Assembly: GCF_002355635.1 (NCBI RefSeq)
Contig: NZ_AP017558.1
Span: 1,674,001 to 1,738,000 of the forward strand
Direction of reading: 5' to 3'
Length of the DNA: 64,000 nucleotides
DNA from: Halopenitus persicus
GTDB taxonomy: Archaea > Halobacteriota > Halobacteria > Halobacteriales > Haloferacaceae
The notes below the pieces were generated by a model. It was not told where the DNA came from and searched no databases. It worked only from the letters and a program-made list of their open reading frames with translations. Both the position numbers and the translations under genes were made by a program. Shown here piece after piece: positions 22,753 through 33,179 of the stretch; positions within the stretch are counted from its first letter, which is position 1, and each line of letters begins with the position of its first letter.

Positions 22753-25457
22753 CAGTCGTCGGCCGGGCCGGAGCCGCTCGCTCGTGAGCCCATCCGGAGG
22801 TCGACGTCGCCGGTGCCGATCGAGACCGGCTTGCCGGCGATGACGTTCTCGATGACGCCGTCGAGCTCGTCGTACTCGCCGTGGACCGCCGCGTCCAGCA
22901 GGTGGTTGACCGTCACCTCGAAGGCCGCCCGCGCGAGCACCGAGTCCTTGGAGCCGGAGATGCCGTGGCGACCGATCGACTCGATCTCGCCGTTGTTCGT
23001 CATGATGTCGGCGACCAACATCAGGTGACGGATGTTCACGTCGTCGAGGCCCTGCTCCTCGAGGGTGTTCATCGTCTCGTCGATGATCGCCTCCCGGGCC
23101 GCCTCGACGCCGAGGTTGCGGTAGATCTCGTGGATGTTGTTACACGTGGTTCGGGTGTCGTCGACGCCCTCGATCGAGAGCACGTCGCCGAAGGCCGACC
23201 CCTCCGTGTAGAGGACGAACTCCTCGCCGTCGTCGAGCTGCTCCTTCCGGATGACGACGCGCTCGACCTCCTCGATGCCCTTGAAGACGACGTCCCGAAG
23301 CTGCTCGACGAGCTGAAGCAGCTCGCGGTAGCTCGGCTGGTTCGGCCCGAACTCGATGACGGTCCCGGCCTGCCGGGTGTCGACGCCGAGCGCGTCCTCG
23401 ATCGTCTCGCTGATGATCCCCGCCACTTCGGTCGGGTCCGAGTGGGTCGGCCACCGCTCCAGCAGCGTCTCGTCGTTCAGGTCGATCCGGACGAGCATGT
23501 CCGCCACGTTCGTCGAGACGTCCCCGAGCGCGAGGATCCTCGTCGACTCGATCGACCAGACGACCTCGTGGGCCTTCTCGCGGTCGGTCGCGTACTCGCC
23601 CTCGAGGTGGACCGTCATCATCGGCGTGTCCGGCGTCTTCCGGGCGTCCACCAGCTCGATGAGCCGGGGGAGCCCCTGCGTGACGTCGATCTCGGCGACG
23701 CCCGCGTAGTGGAAGGTGTTCATCGTGTTGTGTGTCACGACGCCTTCCGCGGTGGTGAACGTCTCGAGGCCTTCGACCGAGAAGTCGTAGACGTACTCGT
23801 AGTCGCTGTCCACGGTCTCAATGGACTCGATGCGATCCCAGACGACATCACCGTCGACGGCAGTCTGAAGATCGTCGACCGCCTCGATATTAACGTCCTC
23901 CTCCTCCGCTGTCTCGAGGAGACTCTCAAGGCGCGTTCGGCCGATCCGTTGTCGATTTGATGCGGCGTTTATTTGTCGACTCGGAATCCCTGCCTCGGAG
24001 GCAACCTCTCGGAGTGCGTCTCCGAAATTCGGTATCTGGTCGGTTGCATCCGGGCCGCCCGTATCGACATCCGCTGCGAGTGAACGTAGCTCTTCGCCTC
24101 GTTCCCCGACCATTCCGATCTCGTCGGTGAATTGAACGACGTATTTCTTCGGGATGCGGAGGGTCCGAGACTCGTCCTGTTCTCCGAAGGTCGTATTGAT
24201 ACCCACGCGTGCGAGTAGGAGCCCGACCCCTGCAGTCAGACGGTGACTCACCGAACTGGATCGGATCGAGTTCCGTCCAACGTTTCCGTCGCCACTGAAG
24301 TATCCACGGAGCAACCCGTCGACGAACGTCCTCGTCGCGCCGAACGCGAACCCGGGAACGACCTTCTCTTCGTCTTCCGTACAGGTCTCACGAAGGAAAT
24401 CGGAAAGGATCGTTCCGCTCACGCGAATGTCGTAACTCTTTGCGAACCCGCTCGTGTTCTCGTATTCGTTCGTCGTCAGATCGAACCGGTTCGCGAACGC
24501 TCGTATTCGGTCTTGGAACTCCGGATCGACGTTCGAAATTGAAACGTAGTGATCCGTCAGGGATCCCTCCGCGAGCCACGCACCAACGAAGAATCCGGTC
24601 TCCTCGTCGAGCGGGAAGCGTTCCGGTAGTGAAACCGTTCCACCAACCGGGTAGATCGATTCGTCATCGATCGTTCCTTCTTCCAGGGCAGTACGTTTAT
24701 TTCGGAGTTGATCGGCACCGCCAGGTACTGATTCAACACCGCCGTCAGTCACTGCGGAGGTATGCCAATACTCGTCATTCGGGAGTATCTTTCGGAGATC
24801 GATCGAGTCGACCTCGTCCGAGTCAAATCGGCTCACTGTCGGGAGCCAGTCTCCTTCCTCCAGCTCGTCACCGGCGATCGGAACGATGTCGTTGTTCCGT
24901 CGAGTTACGAAGGAGTGTGCCTTCGTCGCTCGGATCGTTCGTCCGGATTCGAGTTCGAATCGAAGGAGCTCCTCGGGCGTCTCGTGTCGACTGATCTCCT
25001 CGACCGGCTTCCAGGAAACTGTCTCGTCAGTTTCCAGGCTCAGCGTTTCGAGACCCTCGGGTGCGAGGGCGACCTCGTGTCCGTCGATCTCGCGCGTCTC
25101 GTGTGTGTCGATGAGATCGTCGACGAGTGAGCCGATCTCGACGACGTCCGTCCGTCCGTTCCGACGAACAATGACGCGTTCGTCGTAGGGGACGCTCATC
25201 TGCGTTCCGGGCTCACCGATCGACTGCGCCGAGACGGTGCCGACGGGGTCGAGCGGCTCGATCCGGGTGTCGAGGTATCGGCTCTCGACGCCGGTGATGA
25301 TGTCGGCGGCCTGCTCGGTCGTGATCCCGCCGTGTTCGGCGGCCTTCTCGTCGATCGTCTCGTAGACGCGCTCCTTCAGCCGCCGCGAGAGCTCGGCGTC
25401 CTCGATCAGCGCCGCGATGTCGTCGGTGACGTGGTCGTATGCGTCGGTCTCAGTCAT
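22752..25457 (-). CDS. rpoA2: RNA polymerase subunit A'' with an intein
   Basis: 901 residues before splicing. The mature subunit (1-87 joined to 578-901; 411 residues) forms the C-terminal part of the largest subunit, including the jaw and part of the bridge/trigger region. The intein interrupts the near-invariant sequence [11 protein letters not shown] / [12 protein letters not shown], which lies at the active-centre trigger loop, so splicing is essential for viability. The start codon overlaps rpoA1 by 8 bp and the stop overlaps nusA. The host gene is GC-rich; the insert is visibly less so. Confidence 0.95.
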   Translation of the reverse strand: MTETDAYDHVTDDIAALIEDAELSRRLKERVYETIDEKAAEHGGITTEQAADIITGVESRYLDTRIEPLDPVGTVSAQSIGEPGTQMSVPYDERVIVRRNGRTDVVEIGSLVDDLIDTHETREIDGHEVALAPEGLETLSLETDETVSWKPVEEISRHETPEELLRFELESGRTIRATKAHSFVTRRNNDIVPIAGDELEEGDWLPTVSRFDSDEVDSIDLRKILPNDEYWHTSAVTDGGVESVPGGADQLRNKRTALEEGTIDDESIYPVGGTVSLPERFPLDEETGFFVGAWLAEGSLTDHYVSISNVDPEFQDRIRAFANRFDLTTNEYENTSGFAKSYDIRVSGTILSDFLRETCTEDEEKVVPGFAFGATRTFVDGLLRGYFSGDGNVGRNSIRSSSVSHRLTAGVGLLLARVGINTTFGEQDESRTLRIPKKYVVQFTDEIGMVGERGEELRSLAADVDTGGPDATDQIPNFGDALREVASEAGIPSRQINAASNRQRIGRTRLESLLETAEEEDVNIEAVDDLQTAVDGDVVWDRIESIETVDSDYEYVYDFSVEGLETFTTAEGVVTHNTMNTFHYAGVAEIDVTQGLPRLIELVDARKTPDTPMMTVHLEGEYATDREKAHEVVWSIESTRILALGDVSTNVADMLVRIDLNDETLLERWPTHSDPTEVAGIISETIEDALGVDTRQAGTVIEFGPNQPSYRELLQLVEQLRDVVFKGIEEVERVVIRKEQLDDGEEFVLYTEGSAFGDVLSIEGVDDTRTTCNNIHEIYRNLGVEAAREAIIDETMNTLEEQGLDDVNIRHLMLVADIMTNNGEIESIGRHGISGSKDSVLARAAFEVTVNHLLDAAVHGEYDELDGVIENVIAGKPVSIGTGDVDLRMGSRASGSGPADD
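23727..25196 (-). mobile_element. Intein with LAGLIDADG homing endonuclease in rpoA2
   Basis: 490 residues (Ser88 to Asn577 of the precursor). It begins with Ser1 ([14 protein letters not shown]) after GEPGTQM and ends VVTHN before Thr+1 (TMNTF), giving all splice residues: Ser1, His-Asn at the C-terminus, Thr+1. Two LAGLIDADG helices are visible: [11 protein letters not shown] (~res 289-301) and [11 protein letters not shown] (~381-392), each with its acidic residue (Glu, Asp). Both splicing and homing activities therefore look intact. Lower GC than rpoA2 exteins suggests acquisition by transfer. Confidence 0.93.
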
Positions 25458-28386
25458 CGGAGTCCACCCCCAGCCCCTGCGCCTTGTTCAGGCCGGGACC
25501 GGCGTGTTCGGAGATGTTCGTCGGGCGCTGCTTGCGGCCGAGGAACTCCTTCTTCTCGGTCTCGTCCTCGAACTCGGCGGTGAGCACGCGGTCGGCGATC
25601 CGGTCGACCTCGATGTCGTTGTCCTCCGAGGAGGAGACCTTGATCGGGGAGGTGCCGTCCTCACCGAACTCGAACTGGACGACCGTCCCGGAGGTGTCCC
25701 GGACGGAGCCGTCGTACTGCGCCTCCAGTTCCGACAGCGCGTTGATGAGCCGGCGCTGGAGGTAGCCGGACTTGGAGGTCCGGACCGCCGTGTCGACGAG
25801 CCCCTCGCGACCGCCCATCGCGTGGAAGAAGAACTCACGCGGCGTCAGGCCGGCGCGATAGGAGTTCTCCACGAAGCCGTGTGCCTCCGCCGAGAGGTCG
25901 TTCGGCTGGTAGTGTGACAGCGTCCGGTCCTCGTAGCCGCGGTTGATCCGCTCGCCGCGAACCGCCTGTTGGCCGACGCAGCCGGCCATCTGCGTGAGGT
26001 TCAGCATCGACCCACGCGCGCCCGAGCGGGCCATCACGACCGCCGGGTTGTCGTCGCCGAAGTGCTGGTCGGCGATCTCGCCGGCCGAGTCCCGGGCCTT
26101 CCCGAGCGTCTGCATGATCTTCATCTCGAGGGTCTCGTCGACCGTGCGGCCGGGGAGACTCTCAAGTTCGCCCGCTTCGTAGGTCTCGATCAGCTCCTCG
26201 ATGCGGTCGTAGGCGTTGTCGATCGCCTCGTCGACCTGCTCTTCGGCCTCGGGCGGGATCGACTCGTCGTCGATCCCGATCGAGAAGCCGAAATGCATGA
26301 TCGCCCGCATCGCCAGCGCCGCGACCTCGTTGATGAACACGCGGGCGCGCGTCTCGCTGTAGACCTTGGTGATCGTGTCGACGACGTCGCCGCCGAAGGC
26401 GCCGACGGCGTCCTCGTCGATCGTTCCCTCCACGAGCTGGCCGTTCTCGATGACGACGTCGTCGCCCGTCGAGGAGGTGAACTCGAGCTCGAGGTCGTCG
26501 GGGAGCAGCTCCGAGAACAGCGACCGGCCGGTCCAGTACTCCTCGCCGGTCTCGTCCGTCCCGTCCGGCTCGGGCAGCTCGTCGACCCGCGTCGCTCGGA
26601 GCAGGTCGAGCGCCTGCGTCTCGGTGAACTCGGGGTCGGTGTGGGTGAGCAGGTAGGTCCCGGAGATGTGGTCCTGGATGGCGCCGATGATGTTCTCGCC
26701 GAACCGCGGCGAGAGGATCTGCTCTTGTACGCGCATCAGCACGCGCGCCTCCGCCCGCGCCTCCTCGTTCTGGAGGGCGTGCATGTTCATCTCGTCGCCG
26801 TCGAAGTCGGCGTTGTACGGCGGACAGACCGTGGTGTTCAGCCGGAACGTCTTGTACGGCATCACCACGACCTCGTGGGCCATGATGGACATCCGGTGCA
26901 GCGACGGCTGCCGGTTGAAGATCACGATGTCGCCGTCGATCAGGTGACGGTTGACCTCCCAACCCTCCTCGACCTTCTCGGCGAGCTCCTCGCAGTTCTT
27001 CTCGGTCACCTTGAGTCGGCGGCCGTCCGGCCGGCGCACGTAGTTCGCGCCGGGATGCGCCTCCGGACCGTTGTGGACGTACTGGCGCGCCTCCTCGACG
27101 TTGCGTTCGGTGACGTTCAGCGTCTGGGTCATCTCGGTGGCGACCCGGTCGGGGACGCCGACCTCGTTGAGCGAGAGCGTCGGGTCCGGCGAGATGACCG
27201 TCCGGGCCGAGAAGTTCACGCGCTTGCCGGACAGCGAGCCACGGAAGCGTCCTTCCTTGCCCTTCAACCGCTGTGAGAGCGTCTTCAGCGGCCGTCCGGA
27301 ACGGTGTCGAGCCGGCGGCGTTCCGGAGATCTCGTTGTCGATGAACGTCGTGACGTGGTACTGCAACAGCTCCCAGAGATCCTCGATGATGAGCTGTGGC
27401 GCGCCCGCCTCGCGGTTCTCCATGAACCGCTGGTTGATGCGGATGATGTCCACGAGCTTGTGGGTGAGGTCGTCCTCCGACCGCTGGCCGTTATCGAGGG
27501 TGATCGACGGCCGGGTGGTCACCGGCGGAACCGGGAGCACGGTCAGGATCATCCACTCCGGGCGGGAGTTCTCGGCGTCGATCCCGAGCACCTCCAGGTC
27601 CTCGTCGGGGATGTCCTCGAACCAGTCGCGGACGTCGGAGGGCATGAGCTTGTTCATGTCCTCCTCGGTGAGGTCGACGTCGAGCGCACGCTCGATCGCC
27701 CGCCGGTCCTCGTCGCGGGGTCGGAACTCGCCGGCCAGGATGTCGTTGATCCGGTCGAGCGCGATCCCCGTCTCGTCGGCCAGCTCCGAGGGTGCCGTTC
27801 CCGTGTCATCCTCCTCGTCGGGGTCCGGCTGCATCGCCTCGGCGATGCGCTCGGAGTACTCCCCGGAGAGGACGTCCTGGACCTCGTAGTAGGTCGTCGG
27901 CTTCTCGTGTTTGATGTCCGCCTGCGGCTCCCCGCAGAAGGGACACGTCGAGGCCTTTCGGGCCTGCCGGACGGCCGCCTTCAGCACGTCCGTCTGGTCG
28001 TCGCCGAGCTCGCGCGCCCGCTCGTAGCGGTCGCTGAACTCCTCGCGTTCGTGTTCCTCGAGCGCGAGCCGGCCGCACTCCCGGCACGTCGACCGGAGCA
28101 GCCGCCGGATGAGCTTCGTGAAGCCGACGTGGATGACCGGCGCCGCCAGCTCGATGTGGCCGAAGTGGCCGTTACACGACCCCGAGTGGGAGCCGCAGGT
28201 GCGACACTCAAGCCCCGGATCGATGACGCCGAGACGGGGGTCCATCAGCCCCATGTCGATCGGGTAGCCGTCGTCGTCGTAGGTGTCCGCCGTGATGACC
28301 TTCGTGGCGGACATGTCCCGATACGTCTCCGGGTCCATCAGCCCGAAGGAGATACCGCCGAGTTGTTTCGGTGTTTGCATTGACAT
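25450..28386 (-). CDS. rpoA1: RNA polymerase subunit A'
   Basis: 978 residues. Catalytic magnesium loop [12 protein letters not shown] at 525-536. N-terminal clamp zinc sites are intact: [17 protein letters not shown] (Cys61, 64, 71, His74), then CRECG and [17 protein letters not shown]-like [10 protein letters not shown] and [16 protein letters not shown] also match the family. Starts 12 bp after rpoB1 and overlaps rpoA2 by 8 bp, so translation is probably coupled. An acidic insert ([18 protein letters not shown], ~190) is lineage-specific. Confidence 0.97.
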   Translation of the reverse strand: MSMQTPKQLGGISFGLMDPETYRDMSATKVITADTYDDDGYPIDMGLMDPRLGVIDPGLECRTCGSHSGSCNGHFGHIELAAPVIHVGFTKLIRRLLRSTCRECGRLALEEHEREEFSDRYERARELGDDQTDVLKAAVRQARKASTCPFCGEPQADIKHEKPTTYYEVQDVLSGEYSERIAEAMQPDPDEEDDTGTAPSELADETGIALDRINDILAGEFRPRDEDRRAIERALDVDLTEEDMNKLMPSDVRDWFEDIPDEDLEVLGIDAENSRPEWMILTVLPVPPVTTRPSITLDNGQRSEDDLTHKLVDIIRINQRFMENREAGAPQLIIEDLWELLQYHVTTFIDNEISGTPPARHRSGRPLKTLSQRLKGKEGRFRGSLSGKRVNFSARTVISPDPTLSLNEVGVPDRVATEMTQTLNVTERNVEEARQYVHNGPEAHPGANYVRRPDGRRLKVTEKNCEELAEKVEEGWEVNRHLIDGDIVIFNRQPSLHRMSIMAHEVVVMPYKTFRLNTTVCPPYNADFDGDEMNMHALQNEEARAEARVLMRVQEQILSPRFGENIIGAIQDHISGTYLLTHTDPEFTETQALDLLRATRVDELPEPDGTDETGEEYWTGRSLFSELLPDDLELEFTSSTGDDVVIENGQLVEGTIDEDAVGAFGGDVVDTITKVYSETRARVFINEVAALAMRAIMHFGFSIGIDDESIPPEAEEQVDEAIDNAYDRIEELIETYEAGELESLPGRTVDETLEMKIMQTLGKARDSAGEIADQHFGDDNPAVVMARSGARGSMLNLTQMAGCVGQQAVRGERINRGYEDRTLSHYQPNDLSAEAHGFVENSYRAGLTPREFFFHAMGGREGLVDTAVRTSKSGYLQRRLINALSELEAQYDGSVRDTSGTVVQFEFGEDGTSPIKVSSSEDNDIEVDRIADRVLTAEFEDETEKKEFLGRKQRPTNISEHAGPGLNKAQGLGVDSDD

Positions 28387-28398
28387 GTGTGTCGTCTC

Positions 28399-30228
28399 CT
28401 AGACCGCGTCCTCCAGTTCGAGCTTCGGGCGAATGCCGAGCGCGATCATCTCGTCGAGCAGGAGCTTGAAGGCGTAGCTGACCTCCAGCTCGTGGATGTC
28501 GTCCTCGTCGCCGGTGACCGGGTCGTACACGCGGCGCTGCTCGCGGTCCTCGACCGCGACGAGTCCCGTCTCCGCCGAGATGTACACCTGTTCGGCGTCC
28601 GAGGACTCGAGCAGCCGTTCGTTGAGCACCATCGCAGCGCCGTGACCGATGACGGTGTCCCGCTCCATCTCGCCGACACGAAGGCCGCCCTCGCGGGCGC
28701 GCCCCTCGGTCGGCTGGCGGGTGAGCACCTGCACGGGGCCGCGCGAGCGGGCGTGCAGCTTGTTCGACACCATGTGGTAGAGCTTGTGGTAGAAGATGGT
28801 GCCGACGAATATCTCCGCCTCGATCTTCTCTCCGGTGACGCCGGAGTACATGACCTCCTTGCCGGAGGACTTGAAGCCGTTCTCCTCCAACGACCCGCGG
28901 AGCTCCTCCTCGTCCTCGCCCTGGAACGGCGTCCCGTCGACGCGCTCGCCGCGCAGCGACCCGACCTTGCCGCCGAGCATCTCCAGCACGTGGCCCACGG
29001 TCATCCGCGAGGGAAGCGCGTGGGGGTTCAACACGAGGTCCGGAACGAGCCCCTCCTCGGTGAAGGGCATGTCCTCCTGGGGCGCCAGGTGGCCGACGAC
29101 GCCCTTCTGGCCGTGTCGGGACGCGAACTTGTCGCCCAGTTCCGGGATCCGCTGGTCGCGAACCTTCACCTTCGAGAGCTTGGAGCCGTCCTCGCCCTCC
29201 ATCAGGGTGACCGTGTCGACGACGCCGTCCTCGCCGGACCGCATCGTGACGGACGTCTCGCGCCGCTTCTGCGGGGAGAGGCCGCCCATGTCGTCCGGCT
29301 CCTCGAGGAACCGGGGCGGACTCGTCTTGCCGAGCAGGACCGAGGACTCGTCGACCTTAGTCTCGGGGTTGACGAGGCCGTCCTCGTCGAGGTGCGTGTA
29401 CGCGTCCTCGCCGCGCGCGCCGCGGACGTCCTGGCTCGGGATCTCGAAGCGGTCCTCCTGGCCGCCGGGGTACCGACGCTCCTCGCCCTCGTAGGTCCGG
29501 AAGAAGTGTGACCGGGCCAGCGCGCGGTCGACCGACCCCTGGTTCATCACGAGCGCGTCCTCGATGTTGAACCCCTCATAGGACATCACGGCGACGACGA
29601 AGTTCTGTGCCGCCGGCCGGTCGTCGAAGTTGATCTGCTCGGTCGTCTGGGTCTTCACCATCGACAGCTGCGGGTAATGCATCAGGTGCTGCCGGGTGTC
29701 CGGGCGGATCCGGTAGTTCGCGGAGGGCAGCCCGAGCGACTGCTTCATCATCCCCGCGCCCATCGTGATCCGGGGGCTGGCGTTGTGTTCGGGATACGGG
29801 ATCATTCCCGCGCCGATCCCGAAGATGAGCTGCGGATCGATCTCGAGGTGCGTGTGGTCCTCGGAGACCTCGTCCTCGTCGACGGCGACGTAGACGTCCT
29901 CCTCCTCCTCGGCGTCGATGAACTCGACGTAGCCGCGGTCGACGAGGTCCTTGAAATCGAGGTCCTCCTGCTCGAGCGCGTCGATATCCTCGTCGGACAG
30001 CAGCGGCTCGCCGTCCTCGACGACGATCAGCGGCCGGCGGGCCCGTCCCGCGTCCGCGTTCACGATCACTTCCCGCGTGCGATCCTTCACCGAGACGTTG
30101 ACCATCTCGGAGACGTCGCCGCGGCGCCGTGCCTCTCGGATCTGTTCGGCGAGCTCGTCCGGGTCCGGATGCGTCCCGACGAGGCTCCCGTTGACGTAGA
30201 CTTTCGCTTCGCGTTCTGATGATGCCAT
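28399..30228 (-). CDS. rpoB1: RNA polymerase subunit B' lacking zinc-ribbon cysteines
   Basis: 609 residues from ATG 30228 ([15 protein letters not shown]), one base after the rpoB2 stop. Family blocks: [39 protein letters not shown] (with active-centre lysines), [13 protein letters not shown] and [10 protein letters not shown]. At residues ~548-573, where archaeal B' and eukaryotic Rpb2 carry a four-cysteine zinc ribbon, this protein reads [14 protein letters not shown] then [12 protein letters not shown]: none of the cysteines is present. The fold may be stabilised by acid residues instead. Confidence 0.96.
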   Translation of the reverse strand: MASSEREAKVYVNGSLVGTHPDPDELAEQIREARRRGDVSEMVNVSVKDRTREVIVNADAGRARRPLIVVEDGEPLLSDEDIDALEQEDLDFKDLVDRGYVEFIDAEEEEDVYVAVDEDEVSEDHTHLEIDPQLIFGIGAGMIPYPEHNASPRITMGAGMMKQSLGLPSANYRIRPDTRQHLMHYPQLSMVKTQTTEQINFDDRPAAQNFVVAVMSYEGFNIEDALVMNQGSVDRALARSHFFRTYEGEERRYPGGQEDRFEIPSQDVRGARGEDAYTHLDEDGLVNPETKVDESSVLLGKTSPPRFLEEPDDMGGLSPQKRRETSVTMRSGEDGVVDTVTLMEGEDGSKLSKVKVRDQRIPELGDKFASRHGQKGVVGHLAPQEDMPFTEEGLVPDLVLNPHALPSRMTVGHVLEMLGGKVGSLRGERVDGTPFQGEDEEELRGSLEENGFKSSGKEVMYSGVTGEKIEAEIFVGTIFYHKLYHMVSNKLHARSRGPVQVLTRQPTEGRAREGGLRVGEMERDTVIGHGAAMVLNERLLESSDAEQVYISAETGLVAVEDREQRRVYDPVTGDEDDIHELEVSYAFKLLLDEMIALGIRPKLELEDAV

Positions 30229-30229
30229 A

Positions 30230-31795
30230 TCAATCGTCCGCCGTCGTTCGGTCGACGCCCTCGATGCCGGGGATCCCCTCGACACCCATCGACGCCAGTT
30301 CGCGTTTGAGTCCCTGTTCGTCCTCGATGTCCTGTGACAGCTCCATCGCCTGCGCGAAGTTCTTCACGAGCCCACAGTTGGGCCCTTCCGGCGTCTCGGA
30401 GGGACAGATGCGGCCCCACTGGGTCGCGTGCAGGTCCCGCGCCTCGAAGTGCGGCTGCGAGCGCGACAGCGGCGACCGGAGGCGGCGCAGGTGCGAGAGC
30501 ACGCCCATGTAGTCCGTCCGGTCGACGAGCTGGGAGACGCCGGACCGGCCGCCGACCCAGTTGCCCGTCGCGATCGGATGTTCGAGTCGTTCGGTCAACA
30601 CGTCCGAGCGGACGACCGTGTTGACGGTGAGCTCGCGGTTCCGCATGTTCGCCCGCTCGAGCTGGTATTTCACGTCGCGCGCCAGCTTGTTCAGCGCCGT
30701 CCGGAAGAGGTCCTTCATCAGGTCGCCGGAGACCTTGAGCCGCTTGTTCGCGTAGTGGTCCTTGTCGTCGGACTCGCGGCGACCCAGCGCCAGCTCGAAG
30801 CACGCCTCCGCCATCCGGCAGAGGTAGTAGGCCTTGTTGATCCGGACGTCCTCCTCCTCGACGCCCTCCTCGTGGAGGTGCGGCAGGAGGTAGCGGTCGA
30901 TCACGTAGTTGGCCCGCTTCAGCTGGTAGTTCTTCCCCTGGCCGCTGGCGACGCGCTTGCCGAGCGCCTCGATGGCCTCCTCCTCGGTCTGGACGGACGC
31001 CTCCTCGAGGTTCTCGAGCATGTACTTCACGATCTCCGGGTCGTCGGAGACGCGGTGGACGATCTCCTCGTCCGACTCGAGCCCGAGCGCGCGCACGAGC
31101 GTGACGAAGTCGATGGACCCCGAGACGGACGGGAACGAGACCTCGAGCAGCCCCTCGCGGTTGCGCTCACACAGCACCAGCGCACGGTACCCGCGTCGCT
31201 GGGAGAAGGTCTTGGCGACCTGGATCTCGTCGCCGTATTTCGTGTCGTACTCCGCGAGGATCTTGTTCGGCGCCAGGTCCTCCGAGGTCATCAGCACGCG
31301 CTCGGAGCCGTTGACGATGAAGTAGCCGCCGGGGTCGACCGGGTCCTCGCCGATGTCGATCAGTTCCTCGTCGGAGAAGCCGGCCATGTTGCACTTCTCG
31401 GAGCCGACCATGATCGGCATCCGTCCGACCTTCGTCTCCGTGGAGTCGACGACCGTCTCCGGCTCCTCCTCGCCGCCGCGGACGATCGACATCTCCATGA
31501 AGACCGGCGCGGAGTAGGTGATGTTCCGAAGGCGAGCCTCCTGGGGATACAGCAGTTCCTCGGAGCCGTCCGCCTCGCGGACGCGCGGGGTGACCATTCG
31601 AACGTCGCCGAGCTCGACGTAGACGGGCTCTTGGCCCTCCTTGTCGCCGATGTCGGTCTCGATCGTCTCCTTCTCGTCGACGACGTCCTGCATCCCGCGA
31701 TTCAGGAAGTTGTTGAACGAGCGGAAGTGGTGTTCTGCGAGCCGTTCATCCGAGAAGTATTCGCGTGAAACCACGCGTCGGTCTTCCCTGTTCAT
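30230..31795 (-). CDS. rpoB2: RNA polymerase subunit B''
   Basis: 521 residues. It corresponds to the N-terminal half of the second-largest subunit (protrusion, lobe, fork): [71 protein letters not shown] and the ending [22 protein letters not shown]. The split from B' falls at the usual haloarchaeal/methanogen site. ATGA overlap with rpoH upstream and 1-bp spacing to rpoB1 downstream show tight operon packing. Confidence 0.97.
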   Translation of the reverse strand: MNREDRRVVSREYFSDERLAEHHFRSFNNFLNRGMQDVVDEKETIETDIGDKEGQEPVYVELGDVRMVTPRVREADGSEELLYPQEARLRNITYSAPVFMEMSIVRGGEEEPETVVDSTETKVGRMPIMVGSEKCNMAGFSDEELIDIGEDPVDPGGYFIVNGSERVLMTSEDLAPNKILAEYDTKYGDEIQVAKTFSQRRGYRALVLCERNREGLLEVSFPSVSGSIDFVTLVRALGLESDEEIVHRVSDDPEIVKYMLENLEEASVQTEEEAIEALGKRVASGQGKNYQLKRANYVIDRYLLPHLHEEGVEEEDVRINKAYYLCRMAEACFELALGRRESDDKDHYANKRLKVSGDLMKDLFRTALNKLARDVKYQLERANMRNRELTVNTVVRSDVLTERLEHPIATGNWVGGRSGVSQLVDRTDYMGVLSHLRRLRSPLSRSQPHFEARDLHATQWGRICPSETPEGPNCGLVKNFAQAMELSQDIEDEQGLKRELASMGVEGIPGIEGVDRTTADD

Positions 31796-32022
31796 GAGAT
31801 CACGAGTCGATAGACGGTCGCCTGGTCCGTCGTCCGCGACTCCCGGACGATCTTGACGACGTCGCCCGGCTCCGCCTCGTCGGGCAGCGCCGGGTCGGTG
31901 CGTTTGATCCGCGGCAGGTCGGTTTTCGATACGTTATACTCCGCGAGCACCTCCTCGACCGCCTCCGGGTCGTCGAGGAGCTCGTGGTTCGGAACGAGTT
32001 CGTGGTCAGTTACGTTTACCAT
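31792..32022 (-). CDS. rpoH: RNA polymerase subunit H (Rpb5 C-terminal-like)
   Basis: 76 residues: [54 protein letters not shown] and the C-terminal YRLVIS. This is the archaeal Rpb5-like assembly domain at the downstream DNA jaw. First gene of the RNA polymerase operon; its stop overlaps the start of rpoB2 by 4 bp. Confidence 0.96.
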   Translation of the reverse strand: MVNVTDHELVPNHELLDDPEAVEEVLAEYNVSKTDLPRIKRTDPALPDEAEPGDVVKIVRESRTTDQATVYRLVIS

Positions 32023-32321
32023 GGGTGATGGGGGAAGAAGCTATCACGAGATACTACAGGTCGTTATTCTCCCCATGCTCATAAGAGTTGCCAACCGAGC
32101 CGGGAAGCGCCGCTCTCGGCGGCGGGCGGGTGATACGCGAAGACACGGCCGGTCGGCATAAAAGAGTGACGCCGGTTCCGGTCGCCGCGGCAGTCCGGGG
32201 CCTTCCTGTCGCGGTCCGGCCGTCGACCGATCAGTTTGGCCGGTCGAATGGGACCGATCGACACGCCTGCGCCGGATGACAAGCCTTATTTGTGCTACTC
32301 GGCTATCCGAGAGTGCAGCAG
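32023..32321. other. Intergenic region between rpoH and tRNA-Asp (divergent promoters)
   Basis: No gene. Candidate rpoH promoter elements on the minus strand are gagaataac (about 32062-32070) and cttatgag (about 32080-32087), giving a leader of roughly 15-35 nt. A further tttatgcc on the minus strand lies near 32156-32163. The tRNA promoter is at the right end. Confidence 0.4.
32284..32290 (+). promoter_or_regulatory. TATA box of the tRNA-Asp pair
   Basis: ccttatt within an AT-rich stretch, ~35 bp upstream of the first tRNA-Asp. Both tRNAs are probably processed from one precursor, since only 31 bp separate them and no second promoter is visible. Confidence 0.5.
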
Positions 32322-32394
32322 GCCCGGATGGTGTAGTGGCCCATCATACGACCCTGTCACGGTCGTGACGCGGGTTCAAATCCCGCTCCGGGCG
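32322..32394 (+). tRNA. tRNA-Asp (GTC), copy 1
   Basis: 73 nt folding as a full cloverleaf: acceptor gcccgga/tccgggc, D-arm with gtgtagtggcccatcatac, anticodon stem accct-GTC-acggt with GTC at 32356-32358, T-arm cgggttcaaatcccg, discriminator g. CCA is not encoded. No intron. Confidence 0.97.
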
Positions 32395-32425
32395 CTCCCG
32401 CTGCAACCGACGCGAACCACCGGCT

Positions 32426-32498
32426 GCCCGGATGGTGTAGTGGCCCATCATACGACCCTGTCACGGTCGTGACGCGGGTTCAAATCCCGCTCCGGGCG
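32426..32498 (+). tRNA. tRNA-Asp (GTC), copy 2
   Basis: Identical in all 73 positions to copy 1 (anticodon GTC at 32460-32462). The 31-bp spacer (ctcccgctgcaaccgacgcg and so on) is not shared with other flanks. Identity implies recent duplication or gene conversion. Confidence 0.97.
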
Positions 32499-32599
32499 TT
32501 TTCGACGAACAACACGGCGAGCGAAGCGAGCCGCTCGTCGAAGGCGGATGCGAGGGAATGTGAATCTGAGGACGATCGATCGGAGCGAGTGGAGCCCTC

Positions 32600-32623
32600 C
32601 GGGTTCAGATCTCGCTCCGGGCG
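32600..32623 (+). pseudogene. 3' remnant of tRNA-Asp (T-arm and acceptor end)
   Basis: cgggttcagatctcgctccg then ggcg matches the last 24 nt of both tRNA-Asp genes except for two changes (a to g, c to t) that still leave a T-arm-like shape; the following gttt also matches the flank of copy 2. No 5' half is present. About 100 bp of unrelated sequence lies between copy 2 and this remnant, including an imperfect inverted repeat ttcgacgaac / gctcgtcgaa (32502-32541). Confidence 0.8.
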
Positions 32624-32739
32624 TTTCTCCCGTCGCAACGACGAGTGAGAAGTGCACCCCGTGACACCCTACGGGATCGGTTCCCGTTCTGACGATCGTC
32701 GCTCGACCTCGAGCGAGATGCACTTCTCCTCGAGAGGCG

Positions 32740-33003
32740 TCACTCCTCCTCGAGGAGCCCCATATCGCGAGCGACCAGGTCCGCCAGCCGGTCGGCGATG
32801 CCCGGCGCGACCTCGGCGATCTCCTCGCCGCCGTGGCGGTTTCGGTTATGGCGGTCGATCGCGTCGGCCAGCGACGACAGCGGGACGCGCGTCGTCGTCT
32901 CGCAGGCCGAACACCGGATCGGAACGGTCGGCTCGTCCCCGTCCGTCGCCGTCAGCGACTCGTTTCCGCCGTTCGAGTCGTCAGCCTCGCTGGTGTCGCT
33001 CAT
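32740..33003 (-). CDS. Small CxxC protein
   Basis: 87 residues from ATG 33003 (MSDTSEADDSNGGNE). An acidic Ser/Asn-rich N-tail precedes a half zinc-finger-like motif (VPIRCSACETTTRVPLSSLADAIDRHNRNRHGG) whose His pair could complete a C2H2-like site. Ends in a helical ARDMGLLEEE. No named family; probable nucleic-acid or protein-binding factor in the large set of small haloarchaeal zinc proteins. Confidence 0.75.
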   Translation of the reverse strand: MSDTSEADDSNGGNESLTATDGDEPTVPIRCSACETTTRVPLSSLADAIDRHNRNRHGGEEIAEVAPGIADRLADLVARDMGLLEEE

Positions 33004-33179
33004 TGACGATTCGGTCGCCCGCGGCCGATATAAACACGTTGAACCGGTCGCTTCCGCCGCCCCGGTCGTCCCGTCGAACCGGTCGCTCCCGCCGAATCGG
33101 GCGTCCCGTCGAATCGGGCGTCCTCGCCGCCGCGATGAAGGGGAATCCTTATCGTTCCGATCCGCGATACCGTTGCACG

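Noticed and set aside
22881-27276. Long plus-strand open frames opposite rpoA1/rpoA2
   Set aside because: Shadows of strongly biased RNA polymerase genes.
30428-31768. 446-residue open frame opposite rpoB2
   Set aside because: Same reason; no recognisable protein features.
32322-32498. CRISPR-like direct repeat
   Set aside because: The repeated 73-bp units are tRNA-Asp genes with perfect cloverleaf.
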